A DNA stretch of 26,454 nucleotides from assembly GCA_000436535.1 (NCBI GenBank), contig FR886275.1, positions 27,490 to 53,943 on the forward strand, written 5' to 3'. The translations under genes and the position numbers were made by a program. This stretch comes from Eubacterium sp. CAG:252 (GTDB lineage Bacteria; Bacillota; Clostridia; Lachnospirales; Lachnospiraceae). Positions 1 to 7,830 of the stretch are shown here, piece after piece. The first letter of the stretch is position 1, and every line of letters begins with the position of its first letter. The notes below the pieces were generated by a model, which did no database searches, had not been told where the DNA came from, and was given only the letters and a program-made list of their open reading frames with translations.

Positions 1-598
1 TGCTGCCGCCATACGGACATAACAGCTTCTCAACATATTTGGCAATTATATCTGTTTCAAGATTAACCACATCCGACAGCCTTTTATCACCAAGTATTGT
101 CACCTCTCTTGTATGTGGTATTACCGACACCTCAAAGTACTTATCTGTCACAGTGGCAACCGTAAGGCTTATTCCATCTATCGTTATTGAACCTTTCTCA
201 ACAACATATCTTAATATACTGTCATCTGCATTTATTCTATACCACACGGCATTATCATCTTTTCTTATATCTGATATTGTTCCGGTTCCATCTATATGCC
301 CTGATACTATGTGTCCTCCAAATCTTCCATCTGCACTCATCGCACGTTCAAGATTAACCCGCGAACCTGCTCGTATATTTTTCAGGGAAGTTCTCCTTAC
401 CGTTTCGTGCATCACATCTGCACTGAACTGTCCTTTTCCTATCGCTGTCACCGTAAGACATATCCCATTCACTGCTATGCTGTCACCTATATCAGTCCCA
501 TCTAACACCTTTGAGGCTTCTATGACAAGCACCTGTGAAAATGTCTGTTTTTTCACAGCCTTTATATGTCCGATTTCTTCAATAATTCCTGTAAACAT
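1..598 (-). CDS. ribE: Riboflavin synthase, alpha subunit (3' end cut by window edge)
   Basis: Converts two molecules of 6,7-dimethyl-8-ribityllumazine into riboflavin plus the pyrimidinedione in the last step of riboflavin synthesis; cytoplasmic homotrimer. Reading the minus strand from the ATG at 598 gives a protein beginning MFTGIIEEIG, the family's hallmark start, followed by the first lumazine-binding repeat (NGICLTVT near residues 45-52, then GGHIVSGHIDGTG) and the second repeat (DGISLTVA, then VIPHT). About 199 codons are present of the usual 210-220, so only the C-terminal tail is missing. The start overlaps the end of ribD by 20 bases and is preceded by AAGGTGA, which suggests translational coupling. 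Some genomes call the same gene ribC. The identification is firm; the 3' end cannot be seen. Confidence 0.95.
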   Translation of the reverse strand, partial: MFTGIIEEIGHIKAVKKQTFSQVLVIEASKVLDGTDIGDSIAVNGICLTVTAIGKGQFSADVMHETVRRTSLKNIRAGSRVNLERAMSADGRFGGHIVSGHIDGTGTISDIRKDDNAVWYRINADDSILRYVVEKGSITIDGISLTVATVTDKYFEVSVIPHTREVTILGDKRLSDVVNLETDIIAKYVEKLLCPYGGS

Positions 599-1706
599 TT
601 TCAACTTCACCTTCTATCAGAATGTCATCTCCAAGCCTTGTTACTGCATAATCCTTAAGCTTTATTGCATCCTCCGGCGTATCAAAACCGATACCTGCAA
701 CCGGTGTCGGCGCATCCACTCCGCCAAATATCTTTGGTGCTATGTATGCCTGTATTCTTTCTACAATGCCACTCTTTATTACACTCCAGTTAAGAGCTGA
801 ACCACCTTCACAGATACAACTGTCTATTCCTCTTTTACCGAGGATACGCATAAGCTGTGCTATGTCTATCTTCTCACCATTCATTTCTATAATCTCACAG
901 CCAGCTTTTTCATACTGGCTTATACGCTCTTTGTCATGACAGCAGGTTGCTATCCATACAGGTATATGTTCTGCTGTCTTAACAAGATTACTGTCATACG
1001 GTGTCCTCAGCTTTGTATCGCACACTATTCTTACCGGCTGATGCGGATTATCTATAGTTTTACTTCTGCAGTTAAGCATTGGATTATCTTTAAGTACTGT
1101 ATTTATTCCAACCATAATGGCAGCATATCTGTGTCTGTCCACATGTACATTTTCCCTCGCCGCATCACCAGTTATCCACTTTGACAATCCCTTGTGTGTC
1201 GCTATTTTTCCATCAAGTGTCTGCGCATACTTGACTATGACATATGGCATTTTTTCTTTAATGTAATGAAAGAATACATAATTCATATCTATACATTCTT
1301 TGTTGCACACAAGTTCATCATCAACCTGTATATTATGTTCCCTTAATATCTTTATTCCCTTTCCGCTGACAAGTGGATTAGGGTCAAGTGAACCTATTAC
1401 AACACGGCTTATTCCAGCCTTTATTATTGCCTCTGTACATGGCGGCTGCTTTCCATGATGACAACAGGGTTCAAGTGTTACATATATCGTTGCCCCCTCT
1501 GCGCTTTCTGTACAGTTTTTTAAAGCTGTCGTTTCTGCATGAAGTTCACCATATTTCTTATGATAGCCTTCGCCTATTACTTTCCCATCCTTTACGATAA
1601 CAGCTCCAACCATCGGGTTAGGATTAGTCCAGCCAAGTCCCTTTTTTGCAAGCTCTATGGCCCGTCTCATATATTTTTCATCGTCTTTTTTCCTGTATTC
1701 ACACAT
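579..1706 (-). CDS. ribD: Bifunctional riboflavin biosynthesis deaminase/reductase RibD
   Basis: Carries out the two steps after GTP cyclohydrolase II: deamination of the pyrimidine ring, then NADPH-dependent reduction of the ribosyl side chain. The N-terminal deaminase domain (about residues 1-145) shows the zinc-site signature HAE (GELHAETTAL) and PCC...PPC (LEPCCHHGKQPPC). The C-terminal reductase domain starts around KYAQTLDGKIA and runs to the end. At 375 residues it has the usual two-domain length. I chose the ATG at 1706 because AGGTGA lies five bases upstream; an in-frame GTG at 1715 overlaps that ribosome binding site and is unlikely to be used. It is the first gene of the operon and is followed directly by ribE, so both should be under the upstream FMN riboswitch. 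Confidence 0.95.
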   Translation of the reverse strand: MCEYRKKDDEKYMRRAIELAKKGLGWTNPNPMVGAVIVKDGKVIGEGYHKKYGELHAETTALKNCTESAEGATIYVTLEPCCHHGKQPPCTEAIIKAGISRVVIGSLDPNPLVSGKGIKILREHNIQVDDELVCNKECIDMNYVFFHYIKEKMPYVIVKYAQTLDGKIATHKGLSKWITGDAARENVHVDRHRYAAIMVGINTVLKDNPMLNCRSKTIDNPHQPVRIVCDTKLRTPYDSNLVKTAEHIPVWIATCCHDKERISQYEKAGCEIIEMNGEKIDIAQLMRILGKRGIDSCICEGGSALNWSVIKSGIVERIQAYIAPKIFGGVDAPTPVAGIGFDTPEDAIKLKDYAVTRLGDDILIEGEVENVYRNY

Positions 1707-1860
1707 ATATATCACCTGCTTTCTTACATATATACTGATGCATATTGCGTTAAATGGCAGAATGTATTAAAAATGTCTGCCTATATACAATAAGACTTTT
1801 AAACCTGCTATCTGCCATAACACCATATAAGAATTAATTACATTTGAAATAAAAATGCAC

Positions 1861-1907
1861 CAGAATATCCTATCTATCAGGAAATGTCCTGACAAAAGAA
1901 TACTCTG
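1861..1907 (-). other. Second hairpin in the rib leader
   Basis: On the transcribed strand a 10-bp outer stem (CAGAGTATTC with GGATATTCTG, two G-U pairs) encloses a perfect inner stem TCAGGA-CATT-TCCTGA. It is followed by GTGCATTTTTATTTC, which is only moderately U-rich. It lies between the rib terminator and ribD. Its TCAGGA and TCCTGA arms match the arms of the preceding terminator, so the two hairpins could exchange partners. Function is inferred only. Confidence 0.45.
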
Positions 1908-1930
1908 ATGCAATCTTTTACTAATCCTTA

Positions 1931-1970
1931 ATGATAATAAAAAATCCTGAGAACTTATCATTCTCAGGAC
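1931..1970 (-). terminator. Intrinsic terminator in the rib leader (riboswitch expression platform)
   Basis: A perfect 9-bp stem, TCCTGAGAA / TTCTCAGGA, with a 7-base loop is followed on the minus strand by TTTTTTATTATC. It sits after the FMN aptamer and before ribD, so it should stop transcription when FMN is bound. The gap of about 175 nt between aptamer and terminator is long for this class. Confidence 0.8.
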
Positions 1971-2144
1971 ATAATCATAATCAATATTATAATAAGCAAA
2001 TCATAATATATTAATTGTTAAATACCAGATAACCAATCAGATTATATAATAAAATAATGTGAAATAATTATAATATAAATCTTATTAATATAATGTGATA
2101 TTAATTATATACATTAATAATTAATATAAAATGTTAAACTGTAT
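1971..2144 (-). other. Extremely AT-rich linker between FMN aptamer and terminator
   Basis: This stretch of about 170 bases is almost entirely A and T and encodes nothing I recognise. It would be transcribed as part of the rib leader. Any anti-terminator must lie here or use aptamer bases, but I could not identify a convincing one by eye. Confidence 0.5.
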
Positions 2145-2262
2145 CATATAACTTCTCTCATCCAGACTATACTGTCGGCACTGGAATTACACCAGTTCAT
2201 GCATAACGCTTGCGGGCTGTACCGCCGGTAGGGAATTAAACCCTGCCCTGAAGTTGATATTC
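2145..2262 (-). promoter_or_regulatory. FMN riboswitch (RFN element)
   Basis: On the minus strand the conserved core is present in order: AGGGCAGGG, then AATTCCC, ACCGGCGGTA, AGCCCGC, then CTGGTGTAATTCCAG, GCCGACAGTATAGTC and GGATGAGAGAAG. The closing P1 helix pairs AACTTC near 2251-2256 with GAAGTT near 2151-2156 and extends over ATAT on both sides. It lies in the leader of ribD-ribE. FMN binding in this class lowers expression of riboflavin genes. Confidence 0.96.
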
Positions 2263-2320
2263 TGTTGTGATGTTAATCAACAGTCAGCTTAGTAATAACT
2301 AACTCCTATTAACATAGCCT

Positions 2321-2349
2321 ACTATACACCTATATAATAATATAATCAA
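2321..2349 (-). promoter_or_regulatory. Promoter of the rib operon
   Basis: TTGATT (-35, 2344-2349) and TATAGT (-10, 2321-2326) are separated by exactly 17 bases on the minus strand. Transcription would start near 2314, about 50 bases before the FMN aptamer. Confidence 0.7.
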
Positions 2350-2418
2350 GTATATTTTTATATTTATCTATAATTTTTTATAACATTTTCGAGATAGGTC
2401 GGTCTATAATCGTAGCAG

Positions 2419-2877
2419 CTATTTATTTTTCTCAAAATCCCTGCTGTCTAACACGATTGTGAATGGTCCGTCATTCTCAAGCGATACTTTCATATGCGCA
2501 CCGAATTCACCTGTTTCAACTTTTGATACTCTCTGTCTGCACAATTCTACGAATTCTTCATATAATTCATTAGCAAGAACCGGCTCACATGCATGTACAA
2601 AACTTGGTCTGTTGCCTTTTCTACAATCCGCATACAGCGTAAACTGACTGACAACAAGTATCTCTCCTCCAATATCATTGATTGAAAGATTAGTCTTTCC
2701 ATTCTCATCCGCAAATATTCTCATCTTTGCTATCTTATCTGCAAAAGGTTCAAGCATATCTTTGGTATCACCCTCACCTGCACCAAACAGTATAAGATAA
2801 CCTTTTCCTATGCTTCCTATAACTTTATCGTCAACCGTCACACTTGCTGAGCTGACTCTCTGTATAACGAATTTCAT
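2419..2877 (-). CDS. dtd: D-aminoacyl-tRNA deacylase
   Basis: Hydrolyses the ester bond of D-aminoacyl-tRNAs (and glycine mischarged on tRNA-Ala), keeping D-amino acids out of protein synthesis; cytoplasmic dimer. The 152-residue length is normal for the bacterial DTD family. Both active-site signatures are visible: SQFT at residues 77-80 (in VVSQFTLYAD) and the Gly-cisPro motif in NDGPFT at 135-140. The ATG at 2877 has GGAG eight bases upstream. It follows trkH on the same strand after a 113-base gap that carries a short dispersed repeat, so it may be read from the trkA-trkH transcript. The rib promoter begins just beyond its stop codon. Confidence 0.95.
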   Translation of the reverse strand: MKFVIQRVSSASVTVDDKVIGSIGKGYLILFGAGEGDTKDMLEPFADKIAKMRIFADENGKTNLSINDIGGEILVVSQFTLYADCRKGNRPSFVHACEPVLANELYEEFVELCRQRVSKVETGEFGAHMKVSLENDGPFTIVLDSRDFEKNK

Positions 2878-2901
2878 TTTTTATCTCCGTTTTATTTCTA
2901 A

Positions 2902-2990
2902 TATTAAAAATTCACGTTTACACTCTCAAAGTATTCATATTTCTTCATTGCTTTGCAATTCACATTAAACTAAAAATCCTGACATCGCAC
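2902..2990 (-). repeat. Possible degenerate copy of a dispersed repeat (copy C)
   Basis: The minus-strand sequence at 2946-2963, GTGAATTGCAAAGCAATG, matches 17 of 18 bases of the core at 14993-15010 inside the larger element at 14852-15064. The next bases (GAAGAAAT, then TACTTTGAGAGTGT) loosely recall that element's right end. The outer boundaries are uncertain. Confidence 0.4.
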
Positions 2991-4472
2991 TCACGACATT
3001 TTTTTAGCTTTCTTATATCTTCTCTTATCCTCAAACATTTCCTTAATAATAACCGGATGGAATAATAAGAGAAGTGGGAATAACTCAAGTCTTCCTGCTA
3101 ACATATCGAATATCATAACAAGCTTGCTAAGTACATTAAAATGTGCAAAATTCTGTGTAGGTCCGACAAGTTCAAGTCCCGGTCCTATATTATTAAATGT
3201 CGCTGCAACTGCTGTAAAGTTTGTTGTCAGGTCTTTGCCCTCAAATGAAACAAGAAAGACTGATGCAACAAATACAAGCACATAAGTTATAAGATATACA
3301 TTAACAGAACGTATAACTTCGTGTTCAACCGGCTTTCCCTCAACCTTTATCTTTCTTACACTCCTTGGATGGATATAAGAGTTAAGTTCCTTTACCATAG
3401 TCTTTATAAGAATGACAAATCTTGAAACCTTTATACCACCGCCTGTACTTCCCGCACACGCACCTACAAACATAAGAAGCACAAGTATAGTCTTTGATGT
3501 CTGCGGCCATAAGTTAAAGTCAATTGTCGAGAAACCTGTTGTCGTTATAATAGAACCAACCTGAAATGCCGACTTTGTAATGGCATCCCACACACTTGAA
3601 CACATTGAATATATATTTATAGTTATTATGACAATCGATGTGAGTATAATACCAAAGTATGCCCTTACTTCCTCCATTGTCAGAGCCTTTTTAATACTTC
3701 CAAATAACATAAGATAATATGCATTAAAGTTTACTCCGAAAAGAATCATAAATACAGTGACTATCCATTGTATTGTAACAGAATATCCGCCAAGACTTGA
3801 ATTCTTAATACCGAAGCCACCTGTACCGGCAGTACCAAATGTAGTGTTCATCGCATCAAATACCGGCATCTTTGCAAGAAGAAGTATTATGAACTCTATA
3901 AGAGAAAGTCCAAGATATATAATATATAATATTCTTGCTGTATGCTTTACCTTAGGAACAAGCTTTCCTACTGATGGCCCCGGACTTTCTGCCCTCATAA
4001 GATTAATATTAGAACCACCACTTAATGGTACTATGGCTATAATAAATACAAGTACACCCATACCACCTATCCAGTGTGAGAAGCATCGCCATGTTGTGCT
4101 GCACCTTGAAACAACTTCAACATCGCTTAATATACTTGCACCTGTTGTTGTAAAACCAGACACCATCTCAAAAAGTGCATTAATAAATGATGGAATTTCT
4201 CCAGTTATCATAAAAGGGATGGCACCAACAACTCCCATAAGTATCCAGCTAAGTGACGTTGCTACACAGCCCTCCTTAAGATATATGACGTAGTCCTTTG
4301 GCTTTCTCATAGTAAGAAGCTGGCCTAAAAGTATGCTTATAACACCAACTATTAAGTATGCAAAGCCCTCCTTTTCCTGATATATAAGTGCAACAAGACA
4401 AGGCAGCGACATAAGCACACCCTCTGTTTTTAATATATACCCTAAAACATATATTACTATTGACCTATTCAT
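2991..4472 (-). CDS. trkH: Trk/Ktr potassium uptake system, membrane subunit TrkH
   Basis: This is the channel-like membrane subunit that lets potassium into the cell. The 493-residue protein is hydrophobic throughout and shows four pore-loop selectivity motifs in order, each centred on a conserved glycine: TTTGAS, TAGTGGFG, TTTGFS and NNIGPG. That is the fourfold M1-P-M2 architecture of the TrkH/KtrB family. The conserved SHWIGGMGVLVF and AGSTGGGIK segments are also present. It starts 13 bases after trkA ends, with GAGGG ten bases before the ATG, so the two subunits are almost certainly co-transcribed and co-translated. The length and the TrkH-like N-terminal helices favour TrkH over KtrB. 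Confidence 0.95.
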   Translation of the reverse strand: MNRSIVIYVLGYILKTEGVLMSLPCLVALIYQEKEGFAYLIVGVISILLGQLLTMRKPKDYVIYLKEGCVATSLSWILMGVVGAIPFMITGEIPSFINALFEMVSGFTTTGASILSDVEVVSRCSTTWRCFSHWIGGMGVLVFIIAIVPLSGGSNINLMRAESPGPSVGKLVPKVKHTARILYIIYLGLSLIEFIILLLAKMPVFDAMNTTFGTAGTGGFGIKNSSLGGYSVTIQWIVTVFMILFGVNFNAYYLMLFGSIKKALTMEEVRAYFGIILTSIVIITINIYSMCSSVWDAITKSAFQVGSIITTTGFSTIDFNLWPQTSKTILVLLMFVGACAGSTGGGIKVSRFVILIKTMVKELNSYIHPRSVRKIKVEGKPVEHEVIRSVNVYLITYVLVFVASVFLVSFEGKDLTTNFTAVAATFNNIGPGLELVGPTQNFAHFNVLSKLVMIFDMLAGRLELFPLLLLFHPVIIKEMFEDKRRYKKAKKMS

Positions 4473-4485
4473 AGTACTTCATCCC

Positions 4486-5871
4486 TCACATGACAATATC
4501 GTTGATATCTGTAAAACCTGTATTCTTAGTTACAATCATAACTGTATCGCCATCTTCTATCTCATCATTACCTGTAGGGATAATGATATGTCCATCATGA
4601 TTGATAAATGATATAAGAACATCTTTTTTAAGCTTAAGGTCCTTTATTGGTATGCCTGAAACCCTTGAATTCTCCTCGACTATGAATTCTATGGCTTCTA
4701 CCCTTGAATCAAACATATGATAAAGCGTTTCAATATTGCTTCCCTTAGAATTTTTCTTTGCGCGCACATATGCAATAATAGCCTCTGAGGTAATATACTT
4801 AGGATATACAAGACTTCCAAGGTCAAGATTATTAATAACCTGCTTATAATTAACTCTGTTAATCTTAGTAACAACCTTTGCGTTAGACACCTGCTTTGCG
4901 TGAAGTGTAAGCATTATATTTTCCTCATCTATTCCTGTAAGCGGTATAAATGACTGAACCCTCTCTATACCTTCTTCTTTAAGTATATCAGGGTCTGTAC
5001 CATCACCATTTATAACTATCGCTTTAGGAAGCTTGACACTTAATCTTTCGCAGTTCTGCCTGTCTCTTTCTATTATTTTTACCGATATTCCCATGTTAAT
5101 AAGTTCTTTTGCAAGGTAATAAGCAGCCTTGCTTCCACCTATTATCATAGTGTCCTTTACCTGATTAGTCGCAAAGCCTATGGTCTTTAAGAAGTTTCTT
5201 GCTATATGTCTTTCTGATACAAATGATAAGACATCCCCTGCTTTTATCACAAAATCACCATTAGGAATGTATACTTCTCCATCCCTTTCTATGGCACATA
5301 TAAGTATATCATTTGTAATATTTTTACCAAGATAAGCTATACTTAATCCGTTAAGAACATTATCAGATGGTACTTTGAACTTAACAAGTTCTGCCTGTCC
5401 ATGTGCAAAAGAATTAACTTCAAGTGCAGTTGGAAGATAAAGTATACGTGCAACCTCCTTAGCGGCTTCAAGTTCAGGATTAATGATAAGTGCAAGTCCT
5501 AACTTCTCTCTCAGGTAGCCAGTTTCCTCACTGTAATCAGGTGTTCTTACTCTTGCTATGGCTGCACAGTTACCCACTCTCTTGGCAACTGTACAGCACA
5601 ACAGATTAAGTTCATCTGAGTCAGTAACCGCTATTATAAGGTCTGACTCTTCTATTCCTGCCTCCATCTGAGTAGAATAGCTTGCTCCATTGCCGACTAT
5701 TCCCATAACATCAAACATATTGGTAATATCCTGTATACGCTCTGGTTTCTTGTCTATAACTGTTATATCATGGCCTTCCTTTGAAAGCTGCTCAACAAGT
5801 GTAGCACCTACTTTACCGCAGCCTACGATTATGATATTCAGTCCATTTTCCTTTTTACTTACTTTAAACAT
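4486..5871 (-). CDS. trkA: Trk system potassium uptake regulatory subunit TrkA
   Basis: This is the cytoplasmic nucleotide-binding gating subunit that assembles on TrkH. It carries two RCK modules: an N-terminal Rossmann domain with the glycine motif GCGKVGATL near residues 18-26 and acidic residue in VIDKK, then an RCK-C domain, then a second Rossmann fold with the weaker motif GGSKAAYYL and a second RCK-C domain (ending near IEDGDTVMIVT). The second dinucleotide site looks degenerate. I chose the ATG at 5871, which has GAGG 12 bases upstream; an in-frame GTG at 5889 overlaps the ribosome binding site. It lies 95 bases after thrH on the same strand and just before trkH. Confidence 0.93.
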   Translation of the reverse strand: MFKVSKKENGLNIIIVGCGKVGATLVEQLSKEGHDITVIDKKPERIQDITNMFDVMGIVGNGASYSTQMEAGIEESDLIIAVTDSDELNLLCCTVAKRVGNCAAIARVRTPDYSEETGYLREKLGLALIINPELEAAKEVARILYLPTALEVNSFAHGQAELVKFKVPSDNVLNGLSIAYLGKNITNDILICAIERDGEVYIPNGDFVIKAGDVLSFVSERHIARNFLKTIGFATNQVKDTMIIGGSKAAYYLAKELINMGISVKIIERDRQNCERLSVKLPKAIVINGDGTDPDILKEEGIERVQSFIPLTGIDEENIMLTLHAKQVSNAKVVTKINRVNYKQVINNLDLGSLVYPKYITSEAIIAYVRAKKNSKGSNIETLYHMFDSRVEAIEFIVEENSRVSGIPIKDLKLKKDVLISFINHDGHIIIPTGNDEIEDGDTVMIVTKNTGFTDINDIVM

Positions 5872-5966
5872 AATATTAATATTCCTCACCTCTGATAATA
5901 GGCTGGCTGAAATGTATCTTTCCTGTCAGATAACACATTTTCCCCTCTTTATCAGTCTATGCATAA

Positions 5967-6572
5967 TTATAATGCTTTCTTTATAGCCTCAAAAAGTTCA
6001 TCATATTCTTCAAATGCTTCAAGCTGTGGATAATCCTTCTTTATCTGTTCTGTACTTCTGAAAAGGAAGCCTGCCTTGCTTGCCTGTATCATACCAAGGT
6101 CATTATGGCTGTCACCACTTGCTATTGTTTCAAAACCAACTGACTGGAGTGCCTTTACTGTTGAAAGCTTAGACTCCTCACAGCGCATCTTGAAACCTGT
6201 TATAGTACCATCCTCTGCAACTTCAAGTGTATTGCAGAATATTGTAGGCCATCCTAACTTTTTCATAAGTGGGGCTGCAAACTGTGTAAATGTATCGCTT
6301 ATAATAATAACCTGTGTAGTTTCACGTAACTTATCAAGAAATTCCTTAGCGCCTGGAAGTGGGTCTATCTTTGCAATAGTTTCCTGAATTTCCTTAAGTC
6401 CAAGTCCGTGCTCCTTTAATATACCTAATCTCCAGTTCATAAGCTTGTCATAATCAGGCTCATCTCTTGTAGTTCTCTTAAGCTCTGGAATACCACTTGC
6501 CTCTGCAAATGCTATCCATATTTCTGGAACTAACACACCCTCAAGGTCTAAACATACAATATTCATACTCAT
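5967..6572 (-). CDS. thrH: Bifunctional phosphoserine phosphatase / homoserine phosphotransferase ThrH
   Basis: A small HAD-superfamily enzyme of the ThrH type, known in other bacteria to dephosphorylate phosphoserine and transfer the phosphate to homoserine, linking serine and threonine synthesis. Motif I is DLEGVLVPE near residues 9-17 (nucleophile Asp, with Glu at the +2 position as in ThrH); motif II is SDTF; motif IV is GDSHNDLGM. WIAFAEASGI and TTRDEPDYD are typical ThrH cap sequence. At 201 residues it has the usual length. I chose the ATG at 6572, six bases after GAGG; an earlier ATG at 6584 overlaps that site. No other threonine or serine gene is nearby, so the in vivo role is inferred from the family. 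It has its own promoter and a structured leader. Confidence 0.88.
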   Translation of the reverse strand: MSMNIVCLDLEGVLVPEIWIAFAEASGIPELKRTTRDEPDYDKLMNWRLGILKEHGLGLKEIQETIAKIDPLPGAKEFLDKLRETTQVIIISDTFTQFAAPLMKKLGWPTIFCNTLEVAEDGTITGFKMRCEESKLSTVKALQSVGFETIASGDSHNDLGMIQASKAGFLFRSTEQIKKDYPQLEAFEEYDELFEAIKKAL

Positions 6573-6588
6573 AATAATCCTCATTTCT

Positions 6589-6647
6589 GCGCACTTTTTT
6601 TACATAACGGTTTGTGTCAAGTGCGCGCAGACACAAATCCCGTATGT
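6589..6647 (-). promoter_or_regulatory. Structured leader of thrH (hairpin with possible pseudoknot)
   Basis: On the transcribed strand the arms 6630-6647 and 6602-6618 pair over most of 17-18 positions (GTATGT with ACATA, and TTTGTGTC with GACACAAA). The 11-base loop contains GCGCACTT, which is perfectly complementary to AAGTGCGC at 6596-6589, just downstream of the hairpin and 6 bases before GAGG. There is no U-tract after the hairpin, so it is not an intrinsic terminator. A translation-control element is inferred. Confidence 0.55.
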
Positions 6648-6686
6648 GAAAAATCTATTTATCTGAAAAAGCAAATACCGGCTAGG

Positions 6687-6715
6687 ATTATAACACACTT
6701 TAACAATATAGTGAA
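6687..6715 (-). promoter_or_regulatory. Promoter of thrH
   Basis: A perfect -10 TATAAT (6687-6692) stands 17 bases from a weaker -35 TTCACT (6710-6715) on the minus strand. It begins right after the aldo/keto reductase stop codon, with no terminator seen in between, so some read-through from upstream is also possible. Confidence 0.65.
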
Positions 6716-6723
6716 TATATCAT

Positions 6724-7827
6724 CTATTTTTTCTCATGTGCCGCTATCAGCGAAAGCTTATCAGGTATGCTGATATGCTGGGGACAGTTTTTTTCGCACC
6801 TGTGACACTTAACACAATCCGATGCCTTTCCTCTTCCCATAGTCAGTCTTCCATGATACATATTAGAAAAATTATTATTAATACAATAGTTGTTATACAG
6901 TGCAAAAAGTCCCGGAATATTAATATTCTTAGGACATACCTCCATACAGTATCCGCATGATGTGCACTGTATGGATATTCTGTTATTAATTATATCTACA
7001 ACTCTACCTAACAATTCCTTTTCTTTATCATTAAGTGGCTGTGGATTATCCATAATTCTTATATTATCCTGCACCTGTGAAAGATTGCTCATACCGCTTA
7101 ATACCATAAATACACCGGGAAGCTGTGCTGCAAACCTGAGTGCATATGAAGCTGTAGATGCATCCTCATTATATTCCTTAAGAATACTTAGTGCCTCATC
7201 AGGCAGGTCTGCAAGCGTTCCGCCCTTTACAGGCTCCATAACTGCTATCGGTTTATTGTGCTTTCCTGCAACCTCATAACATGCCCTTGACTGTATAATC
7301 TTATTCTCCCAGTCAAGATAATTAATCTGAAGCTGCACAAAGTCAACCTCCGGATGTTCTGTTAAAATCTGGTCTAGCATAGCCGCATCATCATGGAACG
7401 AAAAACCGAAGTTCTTAATCTTTCCTTCTTCTTTCATCCTCTTTGCAAACTCAAAGCCACCCCATTTATCAGTGTTAAAATATCTGTCCCTTCCCATATT
7501 GTGCATAAGATAGTAATCAAAATATCCAACACCAGTCTTTTCAAGCTGCTTATTAAAATACATCGGATATTCATCCCCCGACTTAATAAGCACTGTCGGC
7601 ATCTTATCTGCCAGAACATAGCTGTCCCTGTCGTATCTGTCTACAAGTGCCTCTTTTAATGCATTTTCTGATAGCTGCTCATGATATGTAAATGCAGTGT
7701 CAAAGTATGTAAAACCTGCTGCCATATATGTATCTATCATTCTTTTTAATTCTTCTATATCTATAGAACTTTTATCCTGTGGGTCTATGAGTGGAAGCCT
7801 CATAGCACCAAAACCAAGCTTCTTCAT
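6724..7827 (-). CDS. Aldo/keto reductase with C-terminal 4Fe-4S ferredoxin domain
   Basis: A cytoplasmic oxidoreductase whose substrate cannot be told from sequence. Residues 1 to about 270 form the aldo/keto reductase barrel with the catalytic tetrad in place: Asp43 (YFDTAF), Tyr48, Lys75 (LADKMP) and His109 (YLMHNM). The C-terminal 80 residues add a ferredoxin-like unit with two cysteine clusters, CTSCGYCMEVCP (from residue 288) and CVKCHRCEKNCP (from residue 338), each suited to one 4Fe-4S centre. The fusion suggests electrons may pass between NAD(P)H chemistry and iron-sulfur carriers; such proteins are common in anaerobic Clostridia. It follows degV after 3 bases, so the pair is an operon. 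The start ATG at 7827 is preceded by AGAGGA inside the degV end. Confidence 0.9.
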   Translation of the reverse strand: MKKLGFGAMRLPLIDPQDKSSIDIEELKRMIDTYMAAGFTYFDTAFTYHEQLSENALKEALVDRYDRDSYVLADKMPTVLIKSGDEYPMYFNKQLEKTGVGYFDYYLMHNMGRDRYFNTDKWGGFEFAKRMKEEGKIKNFGFSFHDDAAMLDQILTEHPEVDFVQLQINYLDWENKIIQSRACYEVAGKHNKPIAVMEPVKGGTLADLPDEALSILKEYNEDASTASYALRFAAQLPGVFMVLSGMSNLSQVQDNIRIMDNPQPLNDKEKELLGRVVDIINNRISIQCTSCGYCMEVCPKNINIPGLFALYNNYCINNNFSNMYHGRLTMGRGKASDCVKCHRCEKNCPQHISIPDKLSLIAAHEKK

Positions 7828-7830
7828 ATT

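Noticed and set aside
39..800. Long plus-strand frame opposite ribD and ribE
   Set aside because: The minus strand encodes unmistakable riboflavin synthase and RibD; the plus-strand translation is a shadow.
1767..1961. Minus-strand frame of 64 codons in the rib leader
   Set aside because: It runs through the terminator and the second hairpin of the riboswitch leader, so it is non-coding leader RNA.
2145..2262. A tRNA or other structural RNA gene
   Set aside because: The conserved blocks are those of the FMN aptamer in the correct order, and no cloverleaf is present.
5872..5966. Cyclic di-AMP (ydaO) riboswitch before trkA
   Set aside because: The gap is only 95 bases, shorter than that aptamer, and none of its conserved sequence is visible.
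6602..6647. Intrinsic terminator between the aldo/keto reductase and thrH
   Set aside because: The hairpin is followed on the minus strand by a run of A, not U, and on the plus strand by GAAAAATC, so it does not qualify in either direction.
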